DNA of 64,000 bases from Sabellastarte sp. h YS-2021 (taxonomy: Eukaryota > Annelida > Polychaeta > Sabellida > Sabellidae): positions 98,350,221 through 98,414,220 of the forward strand of contig OZ024931.1 of assembly GCA_964017235.1 (NCBI GenBank). Reading direction: 5' to 3'. The translations under genes were made by a program, and so were the position numbers. The notes below the pieces were generated by a model. That model ran no database searches, had not been told where the DNA came from, and saw only the letters and a program-made list of their open reading frames with translations. This document shows positions 11,317 to 22,599 of the stretch, piece after piece; the first letter of the stretch is position 1; each line of letters begins with the position of its first letter.

Positions 11317-11564
11317 ACCAATTCAGTACAAAAAGGAAAGAGTTGTAAATTTGTTTTCACCATAACTGATATTGTTTATTGTTAGAACAGTGGTTGGCAT
11401 TATGTGTGTAAAAATTACACATTTATCTTGTGTTTTTTGTGTACACTTATAATATTGTATTGTGCCTAATTGTGTTTGTGTTTGTATTGTATTTTTGTAT
11501 GGTATGTTTATGTTTTATGAAAAATAAAAATATGAAAAACAAAAACAAAATTACTGCTTACTTG

Positions 11565-11703
11565 TTGATACGTTATTGGAGCAAGTGATTTTTACGTTAT
11601 TGGTTAGAGAATTGATACATTAATGGCTAATTTTAATACATTATTGGTTGATGAAACATTATTGGTCAGCTGATACATTATTGGTTATTGATACGTTAAT
11701 GGT
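11565..11703. repeat. Degenerate minisatellite of about 17-24 bp units
   Basis: About seven copies of a (t/a)ACATTATTGGTT-like core start near 11570, 11593, 11615, 11637, 11654, 11673 and 11690, with slightly different spacing. The array begins just after the LINE tail and ends where DIRS-A sequence begins, so it could be a LINE 3' tail array or an older local satellite. Confidence 0.55.
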
Positions 11704-12960
11704 TGTAACAGGCGTAGGACCAAATCCTGAAGATTGAGCCATCTCTCTGAGTAGGTCTACAAGGGCTACATCTAGGTGGTATTTGCAGCCCATGAATGGA
11801 AACACCTGAGAATGGACTCTGAAGTTTCCATTTCAACCTTTCTACAAGTAGAAAGATGCTGAGCCTGCTTATGTCTGTCACTGGCCTCCACCCTTCGTGA
11901 GGCTAGGGGAATAGGAACAGGCGATTGTAAAACCAGTAAAACTGAAATTAAAAACATGTTTGACTAAAGTATAGGATCAAATCCTGAAAATTGAGCCATC
12001 TCTCTGAGTGGGTTAACAAGGGCTAAATCTAGGTGAAATTCGTAGCCCGCAAATGGAAACACCTGAGTAGGTTGAGTTCAGACTTCTCTTGATTTATTAT
12101 CCACTCTAAGGACCGTCTCAGGAACTTCCTTGAGCTTGGAGGATGGGAATGAGAAAGTACACATCTGACAGGTCTATCGACGACACCCATTCCCTTGGAA
12201 TCAGAGAGGCCCTGATGGACTCTGGAATTTCCATTTGAACCTTTCTACAAGTAGAAAGGGGGGGAGCCTGCTTATGTCATTGGCCTCCACCCTTGGTGAG
12301 GCTTGAGGATTGTAAAACCAGAGAGATTTTACATTTTCCACCCTTACTATTGCTGTCTTTGACAAAAGAGACTGGATAAGAGGCCAGAGCTAGATCTTTG
12401 ATGGGCCTTGTATCCTGAGTGAATCAGGGCAACTCTGGCTAATTTAGATTGGTGATACATGATAGAACATAACCATTGGTAAGAATGTTTAACGTGTAAG
12501 AAGCCCTCTTGGGCTTGAGGACTTTCGACTTGCACCGAAGCCTCAAATAAGTGATATTTAATACAAGGCTTCTGTACTTTTAATCAAAGTGTGTGCTAGG
12601 ATTGTTCAGAGTTCTGATCTGGAACCATCATCCGAACATCAGATTTTAGATCCAATCATCCGAACATCAGACCATGCTCGGATGGTTAGTACTTGGGGAA
12701 TAATGCAAGTCAAACTGATGGTTGGGACCAGGCTTAAAAAAATCCAAGCATCTGATCGTCAGATGGTACTCGGATGAAAAATAAAAGTTTGGACCAGACT
12801 TCTGATTCAAGCGGGGATCTTATCCACTCCTGCTTGGAATAGGTTGACAGATTTAATCTATCAGAAGCCTGGAACCTCCCCATTATTGTTTTAACAGTTA
12901 GTTTACTTTGTTGTTGAAATGAAATCAAATTATGGAGACAAAGCATTATGTAAACAATTC
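11704..12960 (-). mobile_element. DIRS-A relics, two RT fragments plus a gag fragment
   Basis: About 11704-11940 and 11970-12330 both match the RT-to-RNase H junction seen at about 15500-15900 (ggaccaaatcctga, ctctgagt, gcccatgaatggaaacacctga, ggcctccacccttcgtgagg). They are thus two partial copies side by side. 12330-12560 and the region to 12960 resemble the upstream part of DIRS-A seen at 54880-56430, including the palindromic tccgaacatcagat segments. No usable ORF remains. Confidence 0.6.
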
Positions 12961-13294
12961 TTTACATTTTAAATATTTATATTTTCATGTTCATATAAAA
13001 TATATTTGATCTTTAATAAAATGCATGAAAAGGGGGGACGAGTTGCTGTATTGCCAAACTAAGGTTTTGCCAGCACCTGCTGTCTAGACGAAGATGATTT
13101 TGAACAAGGACTCGTTTTACTACTTTATTTTTAAGTTTTAACCCTTTAAATGGTCAATAATGTAGCAAATACAGGATTAAATATTGTATTTTATTTTATT
13201 TCGACAGGCAAAGGTCCTGTATAATGGACGCGTCTCTCAGCACATGCTGTCTAGACAATGACGTCACCACAGGGGTTTCCCCAAGGATTACACC
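12961..13294. other. Gap without gene
   Basis: No coding potential is seen. The motif tgctgtctagac occurs at about 13079 and 13246, separated by 167 bp, suggesting a small direct repeat. Confidence 0.4.
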
Positions 13295-13489
13295 ACAGTA
13301 ATCAAAATTTTCAATTTTATTGTGCTACAATAGCTTACCATGTGGAACTGATTGCTGAATCCAACCACCCGGTGGAGGGATTACAGCTGAGACCGGAAGA
13401 TATATCAACTTTTCTTAGATTTTGAAGTAATAGATTAGAATGAATGTTTAGAAATACCAGTCTGAGTCCCGTTTACAGTGCCCCAATCC

Positions 13490-14340
13490 TCAAAGACCGG
13501 GCCTGTAAAGAGCCAAAAACCTGAATGGAATGAATGACAGTGCTAAAAACTGTCCAGATGTTTGATTGTAGGAGAGGAGTGCAGCCGTGCTCACTTTAGA
13601 GGTGTAAGGCCGCTTGTGGCCCATCCACGAGTGAAAAACCAAGTCCAAGGCTTGTTGGTCTGCTTGTTTATAACAAAGTAGACTGGTTTGTTTCAACCAA
13701 GAAAAGAGGATAGCAGGTCTGATGTCTGAGGTATGTCCCTTTTTGAAGGAAATGAAAAGGAGGGATCGAGACCCTCTCAGGCCTTTGGTTCGATCCAAAT
13801 AGTACCTCAGGGCCCGCACCGGACACAAGGTCCTGTCTTCTTCGAATTGTCTATCTACAATGGTAGTCAAAGCAGGAATAGTCACCGGAGACACACTTTG
13901 AGAACCTTCTTTTGCTAGTTGGTTTTTGGCTATGAAGTCAGAAGAAGCGAACAAGGCAACCGTTTCCCATTGGCCTAGATTATATACTTTGTTTGCAACC
14001 CAGGCATGGATTTCGCTGCGACGCTTGCTGGAAGCCAAAGCTAGCAAGAAAGCAGTTTTGAGAGTAAGATGTTTGAGGTCTGTATCTTTCATAGGCTGAA
14101 AGGGTGCTTTTGTGAGCTCATTGAGAACAACAGAAAGCTTCCACTTAGGAAGATTCCTGGAACTTTTGGGACGATCCCTGTGTAAACTGGAGAGTAACCT
14201 GTAAAGGTCTGAACTTTGTGCAATATGGTGCCCCACTGGGCCCAAAGTGTCAACAATGGCCGTCCTGTAACCATCGATGGTCGAGGGGCACTTGTTTAGA
14301 TCTTGGTACAGGTACATGAAAAAGTTGTTTCACAGATGGA
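13490..14340 (-). pseudogene. DIRS-A1 tyrosine recombinase, C-terminal boxes lost
   Basis: This is the integrating recombinase of the element. The frame opens in FMYLYQDLNKCPSTIDGYR, a typical N-terminal core-binding domain of DIRS recombinases. It then has LTLKTAFLLALASSKRRSEIHAW, containing the first catalytic Arg, and the conserved stretch CPVRALRYYLDRTKG. After QADQQALDLV the frame changes to unrelated sequence, so the H-x-x-R, His/Trp and catalytic Tyr boxes seen in the sister copy at 34550-34680 are deleted. The N-terminal end overlaps the end of the RT-RNase H frame, as in other DIRS elements. Confidence 0.85.
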
Positions 14341-15950
14341 GTGGAGAAATCCACCGAATTTCTCTGCACCATTTCTCAAATAGGGGCCACTTTGACTTAT
14401 AGATGGTCCTTGTTGATGACCTCTGAGGGGCAGCAATTCTCTCTGCCACCTCCACAGAGAAGCCTTGTTCTTGGAGCTGTCTACTCCTAGACACCAGGCG
14501 TGGAGGTTGAGATGTTGTGGATTGCTGTGAAACACATAATTGTGGGACTGTTTGAGGAGAGTTGTTGACACTGGAAGTTGAAGTGGGATCTCTGTTGAGA
14601 GCTGCACTAGGTCCCCCAAACAGGGCATCCCTGGCCAGCCTGGGGCTATTATGATTATATTTTTTGGATCACCCTGTGAAGGAGAGCCGTCGGAGGGTAA
14701 GCATAGGCAATGAGACCAGTTTATGTTCAGAGCATCTATGTCCCAAGCCCTTGATTCTGGGACAGGAGATACGTGCAGAGGAAGTTTGTGGTTCAGGTGA
14801 GTGGCAAATAGATCTACATGAGGAGTGAACCACTTGAGACAGATCTGTTTGAACACCTGCGGATGCAGTGACCATTCTGTTGACTGTACTTGGTTTCACC
14901 TGCTTTGTGATAGGTCGGCCATCACATTCGGACACCCTGGAATGTGTCTGGCTTTTAATGTTATGTGATAGTGATGGTACCATGTTATGATCTTCCACAG
15001 GAGAGCGCACATCTCTGCTGAGTGAGTTCCTCCTTATTTGTTTATGTAGGCTACCACTGTTGAGTTGTCCATTGCAACTAGGACTCTTTGGTTCTGGCAC
15101 TGGTCCTCGAAGCTTCGAAGGGAAAGGGAGACTGCCTTCAATTCTAGAATGTTTATGTGTAGCCTTTTTTCCCGGTCTGACCACAGACCCTTTGTAGAAC
15201 TTTGATCTAAGTGAGTGCCCCAACCTTCGTTTGAGGCATCTGTAAAGAGTTGGATACTGTGGTCTTTGGGATAAAGGTCTGCACCTCTCATCACGTTTGA
15301 GGGATTTTTCCACCAGTCTAAGTGTGCTGCAATGGCTTCTGTCCAAGGAAGGAGACTGTCCAGTGACTGAGGATATCTCCAGTGCTCCTTGAGATGAAAC
15401 TGAAAGGGCCTCATGTGAAGGCGTCCCTCCGGGACCATTTTCTCCATTGAGGCAAGGAACCCAATTAGCGACATCAAACATCTTGCAGTCAAAACATGTT
15501 TTGACTTGAGACGTAGGATCAAATCCTGAAGTTTGAGCCATCTCTCTTGAGTGGGTTTTACAAGGGCTGAATCTAGATGGTTTCGTAGCCCACGAACGAA
15601 AACACCTGAGTTGGTTTTAGTTCTGATTTTCCCTGATTTATTTTCCACCCCAAGGACTGGGTTAGGTCTACCACTGCTTGAGTGAGCACTTGGGCTTCCT
15701 CCTGAGACTGGGACCTGATCAGCCAGTCATCCAGGTATTGGTGAAGTCTGAGTCCTCTGGCGAGGGCCATTAGATTCACTTCTACTCTTGTACTACATGT
15801 ACAAAAGTCTTGAGCCTGTTTAAGTCTATGACTGGCCTCCACCTTTGGTGAGGCTTGGGTACTAGAAACAGGCGACTGTAAAACCCGAGAGATTTTACAT
15901 TTTCCACCCTTTCGATTGCGTTCTTTAACAGAAAAGACTGGATACAAGTG
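14296..15950 (-). pseudogene. DIRS-A1 reverse transcriptase-RNase H, broken
   Basis: It begins (15947) with the RT finger region in a shifted frame. It jumps across the missing motif A to GLRLHQYLDDWLIRSQSQ, motif C with the Asp pair. After a frameshift near 15600 come the thumb and RNase H: LFTDASNEGWGTHLD (catalytic Asp), LHINILELKAVSLSL (catalytic Glu) and LVAMDNSTVVAYINK (Asp). The last RNase H part and C-terminal extension (DLFATHLNHKLP, IIIIAPGWPGMP) lie in a third frame at 14856-14296 and overlap the YR start. At least three frameshifts and one internal deletion are present. Confidence 0.87.
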
Positions 15951-16027
15951 GCCAGAGCTCGACTGACGGAGGCTTTTAAGGAGTCATTGGGGGAGGGGTT
16001 TCCACGCCCTTGTCCTCTAGAGTGGGG

Positions 16028-18138
16028 TCAAAAACATCCCCTGGAGCCTCTGAAGTTTGGTTTCCCCCTACCTGAGGAAAACGATTGGTTACTGCTTTGT
16101 GAGGAGTTGCCCCCATAGGGACGTTTCCTGTAGGAGCCTCTTTTCTTGTTGTGGGGACCACAAAAGGGCTTATTTTGATAGGGTCTGAAACCCTGAGAGT
16201 CTTTAGGGGTGCCTTTTTTGAGGAGGAAGTCTTCTCCCTCCTTCACAAGTTGAGACTTGAACAAGGAGGAATGCCAAAATTGCGAGTTCCTGCATTCTTG
16301 GCATCTCGTTTCCCCTAGATGTGGTTGTAAAAATGTCATTTCAGCTTTGCGCCTTAGCAAGCCGGTGTTACCAATGTTATAGAGCTCCCTCTGGAGAATA
16401 TGGACTAAGGATTTGCTGAGGCATATGAGAGCTCTGTCCTGAATAAGAACAGTCATATTCCATATATCTAAGTATTCACAGGCTTGTTCATATACTTGTT
16501 TAGCTGCACCTTTCTGGATCTGAGACTTAACCTTCCTAAAGGTTGACTTCAGGCTAGGTTCGCACTTTTCAAGAGTGGCATTGCAAGAAGATGAAGTCTT
16601 GGCAAAGGCAGCAGTAAAGTTGAGAGTGGATATGTTTTGCCTAGCTTGGTGTTCCAATTCTTTAAGAATTGGTAGGGGAACCTTGCTCATAGGGACCCCA
16701 GGGGGTTTAGGAGTAATACAGATTTTGGCAAAATCTGTATTCAACTCCTGCATTTTCTCCTCATAACAGGGCTGTCCCACCTTGTACCACTTAGTAGTGG
16801 AAGGAGGAGGTTTGATGTATTTACCCTCGGGTAAATTAGCGGCCTGGAAATCATGCTCAAATTTATCAAAGGCATCTTTGATAAAAGAGCTGAGTGGGAG
16901 TGTAGAGGAAGGATCTCTTGGCATGAGCTCCGGACGGCCTCTCTCATCGTTCAGCTCCATGACTGAAGTGGATGACCTAGGCATGGACTCCCTGGGGTCA
17001 GGGAGGGAAAGAATGCACCTGAAGGTGTCCACTTCTTCAGTGTATTGGGAGGGAATGGCAGACAGAGCTACTTCCCTATAATAAGGGGGTCTGGATCGTG
17101 TTGAGGTTGGTCTTGATCAGAGGGCTGAGCCCCAGAGGGTTTTGAAGACCTGTGTCTGGCTACAGAGGACTGATCCTCCTCTGAAGAAGATGACACGTAT
17201 CTGGATCTCACCTTATGTTTACTCTTGTCAGGATGTTTTTTTGATTTAGAAGATGAGATCCGAGGTTCATCGGATTCATCATTGTATTGATCCGAGGGGG
17301 ACCTCGGTTCAATATCATGCCTTTTGTGAGAGTGAGAGTGCTTTTTAGCTCTATCCGAGGCCTTCTTAAAAGGCTCCTCGGATAGGCCTGAATGCTGATC
17401 CGATGCGTAATGATGATCAGCACCGAGACGTGGAGGAAGAGCAGGACCATAGTCCACTTCCATTCCCTCATGTGAGGTAGGCCGAGGTCTCAGAGGGGGT
17501 AGGTTCAAATTTACAGTTTGACTGGAGGGTCCAGGTTTAGATGCAGAAGACGAGGTCTGATCCACCTCCACTTGTTTTTTAGATGTTAATTCGTCTCAGA
17601 GAGACTGAAAAGCTTCTAACATAGATGCCTGGAAGGACCCCATTTGCTGCTGTAAATGGATGTTAAGTGTGTTACCCAGGGATTTTTCTAATTTTGATTC
17701 AATCTTCTGCTGTAAGGCAGTACCTGGGGTGGGTGGGACAGTCTTTGCTGGCATTTTTAAAGATAGTGACTTGAAGGGTAGGGGCTGAGGACATGGGGGA
17801 GAGGTAAAAAAGTTGTCTGCAGCACTCTCAAGGTCTGCATGAGATCCAGTAAAGGAATCCACGTCCTCATCACCTAAAAGGTCGAGTTCATCATCTTTAG
17901 AACTGGTAGTGTCTTTCTTTTGCTTTTTGACATAACGTTTTCTGTGTGTGATTTTGATTAATTGTTCTACGGTGAAAGAAGCACAGATTTCACAGGGGGA
18001 TTCGAAAGTGACACAGGGGTCATCACCCTTGCCAGATTCCCTACAGGTAGGGCAGTAATTGTGAGAATCAAATGCAAAGCAAAAGTGTCGACACTTGACA
18101 GATCTCGGCTTATCTTTATTTGTTTGGTGGGCAGACAT
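16028..18138 (-). pseudogene. DIRS-A1 Gag, one stop and one frameshift
   Basis: This is the capsid-like RNA-binding protein, about 700 aa. I choose the start at 18138 (MSAHQTNKDK) because the plus-strand copy at 25965 begins with a nearly identical Met. The N-terminus has a Cys-rich zinc-binding-like segment (CRHFCFAFDSHNYCPTC, then CEIC). An in-frame TGA lies at 17596 and a one-base shift at about 17085; otherwise the frame is open. The middle is Ser-rich and charged. The C-terminal half (17032-16028) has FEHDFQAANLPEGKY, conserved helices and a Gly/Arg/Ser-rich tail (PYGGNSSQSSNQSFSSGRGK) suited to nucleic-acid binding. Only two lesions suggest it is fairly young. Confidence 0.8.
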
Positions 18139-18359
18139 CTTGAAACGCAATAAAACGTTAGATGAGAAAAGCCTGTACCGAGGAAAACTCAAAAACACCA
18201 AAATAATAGAAAATACTTATCCTGTTGAAATGAAACATTCACAGAATAATCTGTTATATATTAAATGAAATGTATAAAAATTAACATCCAACAATATGTA
18301 TGTGCTGAGAAATAGATGAAAAAATATCTGTGAAGTGACCCATAACCCACCTCTAAAAC

Positions 18360-18610
18360 CCATAATAAGCGTAGTGTACCACGAGAGGACAACCTGAGGC
18401 TACGGCCAACTATAAATGTCTATTTTTCTTAGACATTGGCATTGATGCCTGCGGCCATTCGAGAACAGCATTCAGTCCCACATGGCAAGCTATTGTAGCG
18501 CAATAAAATTGAAAATTTTACTTACTTAAATGTAGCTTGTTGCTTATAAAAGCTACATTTAAGTAATTAAAATTTTCAATTTCATTGTGCTACAATAGCT
18601 TACCATGTGG
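18360..18610. repeat. Junction of DIRS-A1 and DIRS-A2 termini with a long palindrome
   Basis: Sequence from tgtaccacgagaggacaacc to the terminal inverted repeat of DIRS-A1 is followed directly by the end of DIRS-A2. The centre reads acttaaatgtagctt, spacer, aagctacatttaagt, flanked by gaaaattttact and gtaattaaaattttc and by gctattgtagcgcaat and attgtgctacaatagc. It can therefore form a hairpin of roughly 45 bp per arm. Related sequence is found at 34850-34925, 35095-35150 and 48125-48475. Confidence 0.7.
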
Positions 18611-18857
18611 AATTGAATGCTGATTCCAACTGCTCGGTGGAAGAATTACAGCTGAGACTGGAGGTATTTGTCAATTTTTCTTGGATTTTGAATTAATAAG
18701 ATTAGAATGAATGTTTTAGAAAGGCCAGTCTGAGTCCCGCTTACAGTGCCCCAGTTCCGGGAACTGGACCTGTAAGAAGCCAAAAACCAGAATGAATGAT
18801 GGTACTACAGTTGTCTGGATGTCTGGATTTTGAAGGGGTAAGTGCAGACATGCTCAC

Positions 18858-19349
18858 TTATACGGTATATACCCCCAAGGGCTTTACCCTTTGAGAAATA
18901 TGGAACCCCGCTGGGCCCAAGGTGTCAACAATGGCCATCCTGTAACCATCAATGGTCGACGGACGCCTGTTTAGATCTTGGTACAGGTACATGAAAAAGT
19001 CTGAGACTTGTTTCACAGAGGGAGTGGAGAAATCTACAGAATTTTCTCTGAACCATTTTTCAAATAGGGCCCACTTTGACTTGTAGATGGTGCTTGACCT
19101 TTGAGGGGCAGCAATTCTCTCTGCTACTTCCTCAGATAAGCCTTGTTCTTGGAGCTGTCCACTCCTTGACACCAGACATGGAAGTTGAGATTCTGTGGAC
19201 TGCTGTGAAACACTTGATTGTGGGACTGTTTGAGAAGTGTTATTGACACTGGTAACTGGACTGGGATCTCTGTTGAGAGCTGCACTAGGTCCCAAAACCA
19301 GGGTATCTCTGACCAGCCTGGAGCTATTACAATAACTAGACCTACGCAT
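18858..19349 (-). pseudogene. DIRS-A2 RT C-terminus to YR N-terminus
   Basis: The frame holds the junction region between RNase H and the recombinase, ending with VSDFFMYLYQDLNRRPSTI, which matches the start of the YR core-binding domain in DIRS-A1. It stops before the catalytic Arg box because the terminal region follows directly at about 18860. No recombinase activity is possible. The unit is identified by comparison with 14340-13490 and 33840-34740. Confidence 0.7.
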
Positions 19350-20345
19350 CGGAAAGACAACTCACCAAAGCCAGTGAACCATTGTTTGACCTTGAAGGAA
19401 AGGCCAAAGGTCATATCTAACATCACAAGATTCCTAGCCCAAGATTTTGTACGAGTTGGTTTCGCATTGTAAACCTCTACGATCAATAATAAGCGAGTTA
19501 TAAGCACTTTTAAGTTTGGGTATCCTCATTTGACCTTGAAGAAGGGGCTCAAGGTCAAATCTGACCACACCAAAAGATTCCCAGCCCATGATTTCCTATA
19601 GGTTGGTTTATCATCCCAAACTTTTAGGACCAATAATAAGGGAGTTATAAGCACTTTTTAATTTGGCTCTTCTCATTTGACCTTTAAGTAGGGGCCCAAG
19701 GTCAAATCTGACCATACCAGAAGATTCCCAGCCCATGATTTCCTATATGTTGCTTTACCATCCCAAACCTCTAGGACCAATAATAAGCAAGTTATAAGCA
19801 CTTTTAAGTTTGGCCATCCTCATTTGACCTTGAAGGAAGGGTCCAAGATCAAATCTGACCACATCAGAAGATTCATAGCACATGATTTCCTATAGGTATG
19901 TTTCACATTGCAAACCTCTAGGACCCATAATAAGAGAGATATAGGCACTTTTAAAGTCCGCTATGTGGGTTATTTCGGCACTCCGTGGATGACCTTGAAT
20001 TAAGAGCTTCAAGGTCAAATGTGTGCAAGTTTGTAGAGGACATGTATATATGTTATACATATTACCTATGAAGAGATTAAACCTTCTACCTAGGAGAAAC
20101 AGCCAGTAGAAAAATGTAGATTATTTTCAAAGAAATGCCCGTGGCGGCCATCTTGTTTTTCAGAATGAGGCTATTTTCAGTCTCAGAGAAGCTTACCCCC
20201 AAATGAAGATATCCTGCAAATTTGGTGAACCTAGCTAGGGTAGTTTTCCTCTTAGAGCGTTAGCGCCAAAAATCTCTCTACACGTGGCGGCGTAGCGAAC
20301 ATTAAACCAAAGTATCCACCAGATGCCTCTGGTGGATGCAATGAG
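19338..20345. mobile_element. 1-kb insertion built of 147-bp tandem repeats with a terminal hairpin
   Basis: The insertion splits DIRS-A2. Copies of a unit beginning (c)catttgaccttgaag start at about 19378, 19525, 19672 and 19819, each 147 bp apart; a decayed fifth begins near 19966. Each unit carries aaggtcaaatctgaccac, gattcccagcccatgatttc and accaataataag. Near the far end is a perfect 10-bp hairpin, ATCCACCAGA-tgcc-TCTGGTGGAT (about 20315-20338). Internal ~150-bp repeats with a terminal hairpin recall Helentron-associated elements of bivalves (HINE, pearl-like); this is inference. Confidence 0.6.
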
Positions 20346-20495
20346 GCAGTTGCATTGCCTGATTTTTTTAATCACCCTGTGAAGAAGAACCATGGGAGGG
20401 TAAGCATAAGCAGTGAGACCCGACCAGTTAATGTTCAGAGCATCTACATCTTTGTGGTTCAGACGAGTGGCAAATATATTTACATGAGGAGTGAA

Positions 20496-21175
20496 TCACT
20501 TTTGACAGATCTGTTTGAACACCTGCGGATGCAGTGACCATTCTGTTGATTGGACTTGTTTCGACCTGGAGAGAAGGTCAGCCATCACATTCGGGCAACC
20601 TGGAATGTACCTGGCTCTTAATGAAGGCACCAGGTCATGATTTTCCACAGGAGAGCACACATCTCTGCCGAGTGGGTTCCTCCTTGTTTGTTTATGTAGG
20701 CTACTACTGTTGAGTTGTCTGTAGCAACCAACACTGTTCATTTTTGGTACTGGTCCTTGAACCTTTTCAGGTCCAGGGATACCGCCTTCAATTCTAGAAC
20801 ATATATTTGTAGCCTTTTTCCCTGTCTGACCACAGACCCTTGTAGAGGCTTGCTCTAAGTGAGTGCCCCAAGCTCATTTGAGGTGTCTGTAAAGATTGGA
20901 TACTGTAGTCTTGGGGGGGAAGGTCTGTGCCCTTCATTACATTTGCGGGATTTTATCATCACTATAGGTGAGATAAAATTGGTCTCTGACCAAGGAAGGA
21001 GGTTATCCTGATCCAGCGACTGAGGATATCTCCAGTGCTCCTTGAGGTAAAACTGAAAGGGCCTCAAGTGAAGGTATCCCTCCAGGACAATCTTCTCCGT
21101 TGAGGCGAGCAACCCAATTAGCGACATCAAACATCTTGCAGTCAAAACATGTTTTGATTTTAAGTGCAGGACCAA
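20496..21175 (-). pseudogene. DIRS-A2 RNase H fragments
   Basis: 21175-20855 reads LKSKHVLTARCLMSLIGLLA, then the thumb region and FTDTSNELGALT, the first RNase H box, here mutated (ELG where DIRS-A1 has EGWG). 20741-20496 has LNSSSLHKQTRRNPL and ARYIPGCPNVMADLLSRS, the last RNase H box. Frames differ and the segment between is shifted. The order matches 15560-14860 of DIRS-A1. Confidence 0.75.
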
Positions 21176-21265
21176 ATCCTGAAGATTGAGCTATCTCTCT
21201 TGAGTGGGTTTACAAGGGCTGAATCTAGGTGGTATTCGTAGCCCACAAACAAAACACCTGAGTAT

Positions 21266-22590
21266 TTATAATTGAGATGGCTATTCTGCAGAGATACCCC
21301 GCGGGTCAAAAATTTCATCGAAATCGCTCTATCTAGCACAGTTTTCGAGATATAAGCATTTTTGTGTTTTCCTTATTTGGAAAATTCGTAATGATTACTT
21401 AATCATTAATTACTTGGCCATTTCTTAACCAATCAATGCCAAAATCTAATGATTTCCAGACTTTAATAGAATGAATGTGTTTGCCAAGTTTCAGGTGAAT
21501 TGATAAAATCCATTTCAAGTTATCATCCGGACAAGCTTCCCCATCGAAAAAAGAGATTTTTGGTCATGTGACCTCTCTGATTGGTCGAAATGTCACTGCA
21601 ACATATTCAAAAAAATTCCCCAAGGCTACTGCATACACCTGCCAAATTTGAAAAGAATCCGCTCAACGTTTAGAGTTTTAAGGAAAACGAAATGCGGAGC
21701 CTGATTTTCTCCCATACAAAAAATAGCGTCCCTTCTGGGACGCTTAATGAGATGATGTCATTATAGTACAGGCTTTCATTCAATAAAAATGTGGGGCATG
21801 TGCAGACAAAGATTAGTTTACCACACTCTGGTGAATGAAATTGGAACTAAATAAAAAGTTTTGTATGTGTGCATTATGAACATACAAGTCTGCAAAGCCA
21901 GTTTGTTTTCATGATCAGTATGTTAAACGAAATAATATGAAAATGCATCTTATTTTATAACAAAAATGGAAATAAATATTTAGTACTGCATGTGTCTAAC
22001 AAATAAACCGGAAAGAAATTAATGAATGAAGTGACTGCCAACCCGTATGATTAATTTATATAAAAGATTATGGTTATTGATATCTACAAAGACAAGAGCC
22101 TTTAATGAAGAATACAAGCTTTCATATCCGGGATTAAATTCATCCTTGATGAATTCTGTCTTTAGCTGTAGCCGGCCCATATAGATCTTATCAGTGGTGT
22201 TTCAGTTCAAAAGGTTATATTTAAATTAAAGCGGTCAGTGTGCTATGCATGTCAAAAAATAAATTTGTTTACATATTTTTATTAAAGTGATGAAAGAATG
22301 GCCAAGAAACCGAACGATCCTTTAATTAAAGTTATTCAAAACTCACTGAAAATGGCAATCAGTAAGCACTTGAAACCCCCAAAATTCGAGGACAAAGACT
22401 CACAAAAACACAGTATAATAGAGTTAGATATTCTATAATAAGTTATAACCTTAAACTCACTTCTTTAACTTTCAGGTTTTTATGGCAACATTACAATAAA
22501 GATCTTGTTTTGGTCTATCTACATGTACATGTTTAATTTAAATGAAAACTCTTAACTATCACTTTAATATTGCCAAAATATTACAAAAAA
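21266..22590. other. Gene-free repeat-derived stretch
   Basis: No coding region is recognisable. From 21266 a segment ending at 21745 has dispersed-repeat character (tcaaaaatttcatcgaaatcgctctatcta is shared in part with 35910-35940). It closes with the hairpin AGCGTCCC-ttct-GGGACGCT at 21725-21744. The rest is AT-rich with nothing I can assign. Confidence 0.45.
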
Positions 22591-22599
22591 TTGTCCTTA

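Larger units (their letters stand above)
8300..11550 (+). mobile_element. L1/Tx1-like LINE, internally deleted
   Basis: The order is APE-type endonuclease, RT, a C-terminal CCHC region, a 3' UTR and an A-rich tail at about 11518-11550. The spacing and box sequences fit the L1/Tx1 group of non-LTR elements. No ORF1 is visible, so the copy may be 5'-truncated. The RT catalytic centre is deleted and several frameshifts are present. No target-site duplication could be set by eye. Confidence 0.82.
13295..18540 (-). mobile_element. DIRS-A1, nearly full-length DIRS retrotransposon
   Basis: This 5.2-kb minus-strand copy has gag (18138-16028), RT-RNase H (15950-14300) and YR (14340-13490), overlapping as in DIRS1-type elements. 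Its ends are inverted: attgtgctacaatagcttac at about 13319-13340 faces gtaagctattgtagcgcaat-like sequence near 18490-18510. No target duplication is expected for this class. Gag is the best preserved gene. The RT lacks motif A and the YR lacks its C-terminal catalytic boxes, so the copy is inactive. Confidence 0.85.
18541..21265 (-). mobile_element. DIRS-A2, second minus-strand DIRS copy, split by an insertion
   Basis: The copy reads YR N-terminal part (about 19345-18840) and RT-RNase H fragments (about 21260-20345). They are interrupted by a 1-kb insertion at about 19338-20345. The RNase H side ends at gcctgat-tttttaatcaccctgtgaag and the other side resumes at ccaggctggtca-type sequence, matching contiguous sequence in DIRS-A1 at about 14640. 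Gag and most of the YR are absent. Confidence 0.75.

Noticed and set aside
19378..20000. CRISPR-like array
   Set aside because: Repeats are 147 bp, directly adjacent and without unique spacers; the setting is eukaryotic.
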